Below, one piece after another: positions 1 through 6,029 of a DNA stretch of 30,833 bases. The notes beneath the pieces are model-generated. The model was not told where the DNA came from. It saw nothing but the letters and a program-made list of their open reading frames with translations, and searched no databases. This DNA comes from CAZWSC01 sp964636385 (GTDB lineage Bacteria > Eisenbacteria > RBG-16-71-46 > CAIMUX01): NCBI GenBank assembly GCA_964636385.1, contig CAZWSC010000040.1:1-30833 (forward strand). Reading direction: 5' to 3'. How positions within the stretch are numbered: position 1 is the stretch's first letter; each line of letters opens with the position of its first letter. The translations under genes were made by a program, and so were the position numbers.

Positions 1-975
1 GATTTCCTCCCTGACGTAAGCATCAATCCACGCGGCACGGTCTGCCGGATCCTGCGCCTCCGCGAGGGCCCTGCCGGCGATCCTGTCGACTTCCGGGCCG
101 CGGTGGCCGATCTCGACCTCCCACCTGGCTCCGTAGTACGGGGTGAGGTAGCTCCAGTGCCTCACTGTTGAGAAGAAGACCCTCGACAGATCCTCGCCTG
201 CGCCGGGATTGCCGGGGACAATGCGCGACCATGGCGTCTCCAGAACAGGGCCGTCCAGGGCCGGTAGATTGCCTGTCAGCCATGTCCGGGTCGCCACGCC
301 GTCGCGGTGGATGACACGGTTCGGAACCTCGGGGCCGAGCTGACGGACGTCGGTGTCTGCGGCTGTCGGGATGGAGATGATGAGTTGCTCCTCCAGAACC
401 GGGACCTCCGCTCCGAACGTGTGTTCGAGCCACCTGACGTTGTACTCGTAACGGGGGATCCTGTCGGTCCAGAAGATCTCGAGCTCGACTACATCTCCCT
501 GTTTCAGCTCCGGCAGGTTGATCCGCAGCTCCCGGTAGTGTCCCTGGAAGACCAGTCCTTCGGCGTCGGAATGGAGGGCACTCTCCGAATCCGCGGCGGG
601 AATCTCCTCCAGCTGATCATGGGATCGCCAGACCCGCATCCTTCCAAGCCTGGGTGACTCACGATAGGACCAGAAGGGCCTTCTGTACGGGCGGAACAGC
701 GCATCGCCCCACTCGGGGTCGAAGATTCTTGCCAGGAGGTGCTCGGAAATGGTGGCGTTACCGATCCCGTCGATCTCCACCCGCTTCTGTCTGGCCATCC
801 AGACCCCGCCGTGCCCGGGGTAATCCGCCGGGTACTTCTGGTTGGCGACGATGGCCCGTACTTCGGCTTCGTCGAAGGCAGCTGCAAAGCCGGCTTCCAG
901 ACAGAGCGCAACGGCCGCGCTTGCGATACCGAGGGGGACAGTGGTTTGAAGGAATGCCCGGACCGATCGGTTCAT
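1..975 (-). CDS. DUF3857/transglutaminase-type exported protein, C-terminus beyond the window
   Basis: I translated this open frame by hand: 325 codons without a stop, running off the left edge. The ATG at 975-973 has an AGGAGG site at 987-982 with a 6-base spacer. The N-terminus (MNRSVRAFLQTTVPLGIASA) begins a signal-peptide-like hydrophobic stretch. From about residue 60 there is a beta-rich domain with alternating charged and hydrophobic strands (QKRVEIDGIGNATISEHLL, LPELKQGDVVELEIFW, then SRVFFSTVRHWSYLTPYYGA). This pattern matches the DUF3857 domain that normally precedes a transglutaminase-like Cys-His-Asp domain. The frame ends just where that catalytic domain should begin, so enzyme activity cannot be judged. 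The family assignment is by pattern recognition. The protein is probably periplasmic or envelope-associated. It is transcribed away from the acidic-protein gene. Confidence 0.75.
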   Translation of the reverse strand, partial: MNRSVRAFLQTTVPLGIASAAVALCLEAGFAAAFDEAEVRAIVANQKYPADYPGHGGVWMARQKRVEIDGIGNATISEHLLARIFDPEWGDALFRPYRRPFWSYRESPRLGRMRVWRSHDQLEEIPAADSESALHSDAEGLVFQGHYRELRINLPELKQGDVVELEIFWTDRIPRYEYNVRWLEHTFGAEVPVLEEQLIISIPTAADTDVRQLGPEVPNRVIHRDGVATRTWLTGNLPALDGPVLETPWSRIVPGNPGAGEDLSRVFFSTVRHWSYLTPYYGARWEVEIGHRGPEVDRIAGRALAEAQDPADRAAWIDAYVREEI

Positions 976-1263
976 CCGATCCCTCCTCTCCCGGCAATCG
1001 CACGCCGACAATCTCGTGCCGGTCGCAGCGGGGCCGTGAGCCGTGTGAAAATGCCATCCGGAGAATCGCCGGTGCATGAGCCGGGTGGAGACATTCTGAT
1101 GACTCGTCTTCGACGCCTCAGACCGACCTTCTCAAGTTACTACAGGAACAGCAGTGCTGTCGACCAGGCACGCGGAGACGGAGCGCGGGGTGACCGGAAC
1201 CGGATCCGGCAGGCCGGCCGTAAGGCCGTTGCGGGTGCATCGGAGGGTCGCCTGAACTTTCTC

Positions 1264-1293
1264 TTGACACTTTCCGCCTGCCTTGGATTTACT
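1264..1293 (+). promoter_or_regulatory. Sigma-70-like promoter for the acidic-protein gene
   Basis: A perfect -35 box, TTGACA, lies at 1264-1269. An 18-base spacer leads to TTTACT (1288-1293), which matches TATAAT at four of six positions; ATTTAC one base earlier would give a 17-base spacer. The start codon is about 100 bases downstream. The -10 element is the weak part of the call. Confidence 0.45.
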
Positions 1294-1347
1294 CCCGTTC
1301 TGCGATGTCGGGAGCAGGCAAGGCATCCGTGCCGGTTTCGAAGGGCA

Positions 1348-1378
1348 ATCCCCCTGATTGGATCAGCCGCGGGGGGAT
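1348..1378 (+). other. Leader hairpin upstream of the acidic-protein gene
   Basis: ATCCCC (1348-1353) pairs with GGGGAT (1373-1378). Inside it, CTGAT (1354-1358) pairs with ATCAG (1362-1366) across a 3-base loop. It ends 7 bases before the AAGGAGG site at 1386-1392, so it could affect ribosome access. No T-run follows, so it is unlikely to be a terminator. Confidence 0.4.
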
Positions 1379-1398
1379 GCGGTGCAAGGAGGACCCAG

Positions 1399-1641
1399 AT
1401 GTTGGACGAACTGCGTCTCCGCGATCTCAGCCTTGAGGTTCCGATGGGTCGGGATGATGACGATGAATGGGATGAAGATGACTGGGACGAAGATGACGAG
1501 GACGAAGACGAGGACTGGGACGACGAAGACGACGATGACTGGGATGACGATGACTGGGAAGACGAGGAAGACGAAGACCTTGACGATGAAGAGGAGGATG
1601 AGGATGACGACGAAGACTGGAGGGATGAGGACCTGATCTGA
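1399..1641 (+). CDS. 80-residue Asp/Glu/Trp low-complexity acidic protein
   Basis: The start is set by an AAGGAGG site at 1386-1392 with a 6-base spacer to ATG 1399; a longer upstream frame exists but has no such signal. The first 17 residues (MLDELRLRDLSLEVPMG) are ordinary. From about residue 18 to 76 the chain is almost only Asp and Glu, punctuated by six Trp in the context (D/E)W(D/E), and it ends RDEDLI. The net charge is extremely negative and the chain is likely disordered. There is no signal peptide or membrane segment, so it is probably cytoplasmic. I recognise no family. Inferred possible roles are a metal or cation binder, a DNA mimic, or a partner for a basic protein. It appears monocistronic, with its own promoter and a hairpin after the stop. 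Simple GAT/GAC/GAG/GAA codon runs suggest growth by repeat expansion. Confidence 0.75.
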   Translation: MLDELRLRDLSLEVPMGRDDDDEWDEDDWDEDDEDEDEDWDDEDDDDWDDDDWEDEEDEDLDDEEEDEDDDEDWRDEDLI

Positions 1642-1656
1642 GCGCACCCTTTCGGT

Positions 1657-1705
1657 CATGTGACGGCGGGAGCCCGGTGAGGGGGGCTGGTCTCACCGTC
1701 ACATG
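1657..1705 (+). terminator. Hairpin after the acidic-protein gene
   Basis: A perfect 10-base inverted repeat, CATGTGACGG (1657-1666) and CCGTCACATG (1696-1705), lies 16 bases after the stop codon. TGAG (1678-1681) and CTCA (1692-1695) can extend it inward. The tail GTTCCTTTC is only moderately T-rich, so this may be a weak intrinsic terminator or an mRNA-stabilising structure. Confidence 0.5.
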
Positions 1706-1806
1706 GTTCCTTTCAGCCTCTCCAGCCGGCGATCCGGGCATGTCTTAAGCCTGACGGCTTCCCGGATCGATCTGTTCCCGGCATTCCTCTCCCAGGGATG
1801 ATCAAC

Positions 1807-2628
1807 ATGAAGCTTGAGTTCGCCGCAGAGACACATCAGGGGAAGGTGCGCAAGCGCAACGAGGATGCATACGGGATGCACCCCTGTGGAATCAGCGGAT
1901 CCGACGATGAACCGTCCTTTCTGTTCGGCGTGGCTGACGGGATGGGCGGACATCCCGGCGGTGATGTGGCAAGCAGACATGTAATCAGAGCTGCACTGGA
2001 GCCAGGCGCCTGGGTTGAGGGGATCGCCCCCGCTGCACTGTCACGGGCGTTCGGCAGGGCAGTGTCAGCCGTTGAAGCCGCTGCGCAGGAGGATCCCGGT
2101 GTTTCTGACATGGGGACCACACTGACTCTTCTCGGGCTGGAAAACGGCCTGGGATGGATCGGGCACATTGGAGATACCCGCCTCTACTGGAGACGGAACC
2201 AGGGTTGGATCCGTCTCACGCGCGATCACACGATGGCCCAGGACCTGGTTGACGCCGGCACTCTCGATCAGGAGGAGGCGGAGAAGCATCACTCCAGCCA
2301 TGTGCTCACAAGGTGCATCGGGTGCCACAGGCGTGCCATGCCGGATCTTCTTCGCACACCCATCCGGTTGAGGGCCGGGGACAGCTTCCTGCTGTGTTCG
2401 GATGGCCTTGTGAAGGTTGTGCAGGAGGACGAGCTGGGTTCCATGATCGGCGAGTTGTCCCCCGGCGAGGCGGTGCACCGCCTGATCCATGCCTGCCTGG
2501 ACAGGGGCGCGCCGGATAACGTCACCGTGATGATCGGCAGAATCGTCGATCCCGGACAGGACTCGGATCACGCGGATGCAGTCGATATCGACGACGGGCC
2601 TTCTGTGCTGGCCTGGACCGGCGGCTAG
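1807..2628 (+). CDS. PP2C-family serine/threonine phosphatase
   Basis: A 273-residue soluble protein, the usual length for a stand-alone bacterial PPM/PP2C phosphatase that removes phosphate from Ser/Thr residues using two metal ions. The family motifs run in order: RKRNEDA (metal-binding Asp20), VADGMGGHPGGDVAS (Asp44), MGTTLTLL, GHIGDTRLYW, LTRDHT, LLCSDGLVKV and APDNVTVMI. All expected metal-ligand Asp residues are present, so it should be active. I chose ATG 1807 over ATG 1798 because AGGG (1794-1797) is about 9 bases from 1807 but touches 1798, and family members usually begin just before this first strand. No Ser/Thr kinase is seen in the window, so its substrate is unknown. The gene is convergent with the SpoU-type methyltransferase, with a 28-base gap and no clear terminator. 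Confidence 0.93.
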   Translation: MKLEFAAETHQGKVRKRNEDAYGMHPCGISGSDDEPSFLFGVADGMGGHPGGDVASRHVIRAALEPGAWVEGIAPAALSRAFGRAVSAVEAAAQEDPGVSDMGTTLTLLGLENGLGWIGHIGDTRLYWRRNQGWIRLTRDHTMAQDLVDAGTLDQEEAEKHHSSHVLTRCIGCHRRAMPDLLRTPIRLRAGDSFLLCSDGLVKVVQEDELGSMIGELSPGEAVHRLIHACLDRGAPDNVTVMIGRIVDPGQDSDHADAVDIDDGPSVLAWTGG

Positions 2629-2656
2629 ATCGGGCCGTGGCCGGAGCGGACACCTG

Positions 2657-3184
2657 CTAGCGGCCCCATTGCCGCAGAACCTCGAAGACCGCGATCCCGA
2701 AAGTCGTGGCCACGTTCAGCGAGTTCTTCCGTCCGTACAGGGGTATCTCGATGATCCCATCCGTTTCGCCCAGCACCTCCCTGCCGACGCCGTCGACTTC
2801 GTGACCGAAAACCAGCGCCACCGGTCGAGGAAAGGTCACCTGTCGGATAGGGACGGCTTCGGGGCACAGTTCGAATGCCAGTACGGTGAAGCCCCTGCCT
2901 CGCAGATCACGGACAGCCTCCAGTGTGCTTACAGCGTGCCTCCATGGGACGCGGAATGCGGTGCCGAGGGCGGTTCGGTCGAGCTTTTCGTTCGGCGGAT
3001 AGGGCGTGATCCCGCACAGCACAAGCTCCGCCAGTCCGGCAGCCTCGGATGTCCGGAAGATCGATCCCACGTTGAATGCGCTGCGGATGTTGTCCAGCAC
3101 ACCGACTATGGGGTGCGGACGGTCCAGTGCAGGCCCTTCCTCCGGAGTCCGGTCCCTGCTCCGGATCTCGAACCGGCTGCTCAC
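2657..3184 (-). CDS. SpoU/TrmH-family RNA 2'-O-methyltransferase
   Basis: A 175-residue knotted (SPOUT) methyltransferase expected to transfer a methyl group from S-adenosylmethionine to a ribose 2'-OH of tRNA or rRNA. The three family motifs are present: motif 1 LDNIRSAFNVGSIFRTSEAA (invariant Asn and Arg), motif 2 ALVFGHEVDGVG, and motif 3 IEIPLYGRKNSLNVATTFGI. It has only the catalytic domain and lacks the extra N-terminal RNA-binding domain of RlmB-type enzymes, so it resembles the short TrmH/TrmL-like proteins; the target nucleotide cannot be told. The GTG start at 3184-3182 overlaps the TGA of the upstream aminotransferase gene (GTGA), a sign of translational coupling. A longer frame from 3538 only reflects the shadow of that gene. 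Confidence 0.9.
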   Translation of the reverse strand: MSSRFEIRSRDRTPEEGPALDRPHPIVGVLDNIRSAFNVGSIFRTSEAAGLAELVLCGITPYPPNEKLDRTALGTAFRVPWRHAVSTLEAVRDLRGRGFTVLAFELCPEAVPIRQVTFPRPVALVFGHEVDGVGREVLGETDGIIEIPLYGRKNSLNVATTFGIAVFEVLRQWGR

Positions 3185-4281
3185 AGGGAACGGCGGAGCG
3201 ACTCCACCACCTGGTCCACCTGGTCCTCGGTGATCTCGGGGTAGATGGGAAGCGAGAGGATCTCGCTGCAGACCTCCTCCGTTACAGGGAAGTCGCCCCT
3301 GCCGTGCCCGAGGTGCGCGTACGCCGGCTGCAGGTGCAGGGGAACCGGGTAGTGCAGCCCGACCCCGATGCCGTCCGCCTGCATCCGCTCGAACAGACGG
3401 TCCCGTTCGGGAACGCGTACGACGTACAGGTGGAAGACATGTTCCGCCCAGGGCGCGGTCCCGGGAATACTGACGTCCGCGAGGCCTGCCAGTCTTTCCG
3501 TGTACCAGGCCGCAGCCCGGCGGCGCTCGGCGTTCCATTGGTCGAGGTGCCGGAGCTTGACGCGCAGCACGGCAGCCTGGATGGCATCGAGACGGCAGTT
3601 GAACCCCTCCTCGTTGTGCAGGTGTTTCCCGCTCCTGCCGTGGTTGGCCAGGCTGCGGAGCCTGTCGATCCCTTCACCGTCCGAGGATGTGATCATCCCC
3701 GCATCACCGTACGCGCCCAGATTCTTCCCCGGGTAGAAGCTGAATGCAGCCCACGCCGAGAGTCCTCCGCACCGACGGCCCTTGTACAGGGCGCCGTGGG
3801 ACTGGGCGGCGTCTTCGATCACGGCGACCCCTCGGGAGGTGGCCTTGGCCATTATCGGATCCATGTCAGCAGGGTGGCCGTAAAGGTGGACCGGGATTAC
3901 GGCGCCGGTGATGCCGTCAAGGGCGTCATCCAGACGGGCGGGGTCGATCGTGAATGTGGCCGGATCGATGTCAACGAACCTGACCTGTGCGCCGACACGT
4001 CGCACCACCTCGGCTGTCGCTATGAAGGTGTGGGAGGGCATCACCACGACATCGCCCTTTCCGATTCCTGCGCCGATAAGGGCCAGGTGAAGGGCTGATG
4101 TGCCTGACGATACACCTAGCGCGTGGTCGGCAAGGCAGTAGTCGGCAAACTCCTTCTCGAAGGCCTGCACCCCCGGCCCGCCAACGAAGGCCGTGTTCTC
4201 GATCACCTCTCGCACAGCCGCGTCTACCTCATGCCGAATCCGTCCGTACTGGGCCTTCAGGTCGACCAGCGAAATCTGCAT
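3181..4281 (-). CDS. DegT/DnrJ/EryC1/StrS-family PLP aminotransferase
   Basis: A 366-residue pyridoxal-phosphate enzyme of the sugar aminotransferase family, which places an amino group on a nucleotide-linked keto-sugar during glycan or antigen synthesis. Landmarks are the N-terminal signature ISLVDLKAQYGRIRHEVDAA, SSGTSALHLAL (cofactor phosphate site), VIEDAAQSHGA (Asp157 to the pyridine nitrogen) and SFYPGKNLGAYGDAG, with Lys186 as the Schiff-base lysine. The C-terminal HYPVPLHLQPAY segment is also typical. I chose ATG 4281 (GGGAGG with a 6-base spacer; family N-terminus begins here). ATG 4311 also has an AGGAG site and would add 10 residues. The gene lies between a GT4-like glycosyltransferase and the methyltransferase on the same strand and has its own promoter in the upstream gap. 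The exact sugar substrate is not predictable. Confidence 0.92.
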   Translation of the reverse strand: MQISLVDLKAQYGRIRHEVDAAVREVIENTAFVGGPGVQAFEKEFADYCLADHALGVSSGTSALHLALIGAGIGKGDVVVMPSHTFIATAEVVRRVGAQVRFVDIDPATFTIDPARLDDALDGITGAVIPVHLYGHPADMDPIMAKATSRGVAVIEDAAQSHGALYKGRRCGGLSAWAAFSFYPGKNLGAYGDAGMITSSDGEGIDRLRSLANHGRSGKHLHNEEGFNCRLDAIQAAVLRVKLRHLDQWNAERRRAAAWYTERLAGLADVSIPGTAPWAEHVFHLYVVRVPERDRLFERMQADGIGVGLHYPVPLHLQPAYAHLGHGRGDFPVTEEVCSEILSLPIYPEITEDQVDQVVESLRRSL

Positions 4282-4335
4282 CCTTAGCCTCCCGATCCGC
4301 TTCCTCATCATGGTCCTGCTCCTGGGAACCGGCCC

Positions 4336-4364
4336 AGTCTATGCAGGAACGGAGGCGTTGACAA
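4336..4364 (-). promoter_or_regulatory. Sigma-70-like promoter for the DegT gene
   Basis: Reading leftward, TTGTCA (4364-4359) is followed by exactly 17 bases and then TAGACT (4341-4336). This matches the consensus at five of six and four of six positions. Transcription would begin near 4329, a short leader before ATG 4281. It lies in the 114-base gap after the glycosyltransferase stop codon, so DegT and the methyltransferase may be expressed apart from the upstream gene. Confidence 0.6.
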
Positions 4365-4395
4365 GCGGATCGGGGGCGGAATGCGCTTCCGGGAA

Positions 4396-5748
4396 CTAAC
4401 CGGATGCGCCCCGGCCCAGCAGTTCGTCGAAGAGGCCCGCCAGTCGGGCCGTCAGGCGGTCGCGGGCGAAGGCGGCAATGGCTTCAGCATCCGGTTCGCA
4501 GAAAGGGCGACGTCCCGTCCGGTATGCGTCAAAGGCCTCGCGAAGGGCTGCCGTCACGGCACCGGGATCGTCCCCGGAGACGACCCTGCCGGCACGGGTC
4601 CTGCGGATCAGGTCTGCAGCCTCGCCCTCGGGAGCCAGCGCCAGGATCGGCCTGCCGGAGGCCAGGTACTCGAACAGCTTCCCGGTGAGTATCCCCCCTG
4701 CCCTCGGCCCGTCTTCGATCAGAAGCAGAAGAAGATGGGAGCGGCGAAGAAGACGCACTGACTCGGCGTGCGGCAGGTATCCCTCATCCTGCAGGACAGG
4801 CTCCAGCCCGGGCTGGAAGATGACGGGACGCAGGTCGGGATCGATGCTGCCTGCCAGGTGGAGCCTCATCGATCCTGCCGCCGCCGGTTCGGTTCGCATG
4901 AACTCGATCAGTCCGGGGACCAGGCCTTCCGGGAAACGGCGTGCAGGGAGGGTGCCGGTGTGCGCCAGGGTCCACTCCTCAGCCGCGGGTTCAGTCGCGC
5001 CGGCGAAGTCGGCCGGGTCGAATCCGTTCGGCAGGATCCGCACACTGTCAGGCTCCAGGAACCGGTGGCGATGAAGGAGGTCCTCGCGGATCTCCCTGTT
5101 GACCGTAAGCACTGCCGATGCCCGGCGAAGGCATGACGACTCCAGCCTTCTGTCAAGCCGGCCGGCCCATCCGGGGCGGGTCGGGTAGAAGGGCGCCCCG
5201 ATCCAGGGATCTCGGAAGTCCAGGACCAGCGGCAGGCCGGTCTTCCCGGCGAGTCTCGCGGCGATCCAGTGCGCGGTGAAAGGGGGGCCTGACGCGAAGA
5301 TCAGCTTCACGGGTTCTTCGCGGCAGATCCTGCGGCCTGCACGTATTCCCCCCGGATACCATCCCATCCGGCCGTCCGGAATGAAGAGAGATCCCCTGAG
5401 AAGACGCAGGATCCGCGCCCGCAATCCGCGCGCTTCCCGCGCCGAGGTGGCGAGCTGCACGGTACGCGAACCGGGTGAGCGGTTGATCAGGTGATAGAGC
5501 GAGTAGAACTCGCATACGGGACTGCGGTGTACCCTGGCCTGTGCGGGGACTTCTGCGGCCAGCGAGGGGTCGCGGACCGGAAAGTCTGCTGACTCGGAGA
5601 CAGTCAGAACATGCGGCCGGTAGCCGTTGTCCGGAAGGTACCGCACGAACTTCAGAACCCTTTGCACACCAGGACCGCCGCAGGGAGGGAAGTAGTAGCT
5701 GACTACTAGAACGTCGCGAAGGCTCTCTCTTCCGCTCTGGTTTGACAC
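4396..5748 (-). CDS. Glycosyltransferase, GT4-like (GT-B fold)
   Basis: A 450-residue protein. The N-terminal half opens with DVLVVSYYFPPCGGPGVQRV, the donor/acceptor loop typical of GT4 enzymes that act on lipid-linked or polysaccharide acceptors. It continues with FASGPPFTAHWIAARLAGKT and LPLVLDFRDPWIG. The C-terminal Rossmann domain has AVLTVNREIREDLL, RILPNGFDPADF, TLAHTGTLPARRFPEGL and GKLFEYLASGRPILAL, the last carrying the Glu that binds the nucleotide-sugar ribose or phosphate. No transmembrane helix is evident, so it is likely cytosolic or membrane-peripheral. The GTG start at 5748 is preceded by AAGGGG with a 7-base spacer; the frame remains open to 5922, but that extension reads like non-coding sequence. 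It probably works with the DegT aminotransferase on a surface glycan. Confidence 0.9.
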   Translation of the reverse strand: MSNQSGRESLRDVLVVSYYFPPCGGPGVQRVLKFVRYLPDNGYRPHVLTVSESADFPVRDPSLAAEVPAQARVHRSPVCEFYSLYHLINRSPGSRTVQLATSAREARGLRARILRLLRGSLFIPDGRMGWYPGGIRAGRRICREEPVKLIFASGPPFTAHWIAARLAGKTGLPLVLDFRDPWIGAPFYPTRPGWAGRLDRRLESSCLRRASAVLTVNREIREDLLHRHRFLEPDSVRILPNGFDPADFAGATEPAAEEWTLAHTGTLPARRFPEGLVPGLIEFMRTEPAAAGSMRLHLAGSIDPDLRPVIFQPGLEPVLQDEGYLPHAESVRLLRRSHLLLLLIEDGPRAGGILTGKLFEYLASGRPILALAPEGEAADLIRRTRAGRVVSGDDPGAVTAALREAFDAYRTGRRPFCEPDAEAIAAFARDRLTARLAGLFDELLGRGASG

Positions 5749-6029
5749 CTTCCGACCCCTTCCATATACTGCCGCGCAACCCCTGACCGCACAGACACCG
5801 GGTGCACATCGCCTGTGCGAGGCGACGGCAAAGGATGCCGGGCGTTCGAAGCCCGCACCCGGCGCGGATACCTGCCGGAGTATGTGCGGGAGTGGCGGCG
5901 AGCGCAATGTGCCGGCGATCATGATACCTGCAGCGGCGCAGTGCGCCTTGCGGATCCTGTGATGCGTCGGCAGGCAGTGGACGGGCCGGACCGGCTGCCG
6001 GTACCACAGAGGCGGCGGAAGGAGGCGGA
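5749..6029. other. Divergent intergenic region, GT4-like gene and YfhO gene
   Basis: This 281-base region separates two divergent envelope-glycan genes. It holds the ribosome binding sites of both (AAGGGG on the minus strand, AAGGAGG at 6019-6025 on the plus strand). A TATATG sequence near 5765 on the minus strand could be a -10 box but lacks a convincing -35. I see no plus-strand promoter I would defend and no RNA gene. Confidence 0.4.

Larger units (their letters stand above)
976..1398. other. Divergent intergenic region
   Basis: This 423-base gap separates the leftward DUF3857-type gene from the rightward acidic-protein gene. It holds the left gene's ribosome binding site (982-987), a sigma-70-like promoter for the right gene (1264-1293), a short CTCCCG/CGGGAG inverted repeat (1292-1297/1309-1314) next to that promoter, and a leader hairpin (1348-1378). 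An open frame entering the gap from the left (739 onward) is only the upstream extension of the acidic gene's frame, and nothing in it looks like protein. Confidence 0.6.

Noticed and set aside
739..1398. 220-codon upstream extension of the acidic gene's frame
   Set aside because: It overlaps the DUF3857-type gene on the other strand, has no protein-like pattern, and the true start has a perfect ribosome binding site.
1363..1741. Leftward frames rich in Val/Ile/Phe or Pro/Arg/His opposite the acidic gene
   Set aside because: They are complements of GAT/GAC/GAG/GAA runs. They have no ribosome binding site and an unnatural composition.
3076..4098. 340-codon rightward frame opposite the DegT gene
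   Set aside because: The minus strand encodes a clear PLP aminotransferase with every motif. High GC content makes long antisense frames common.
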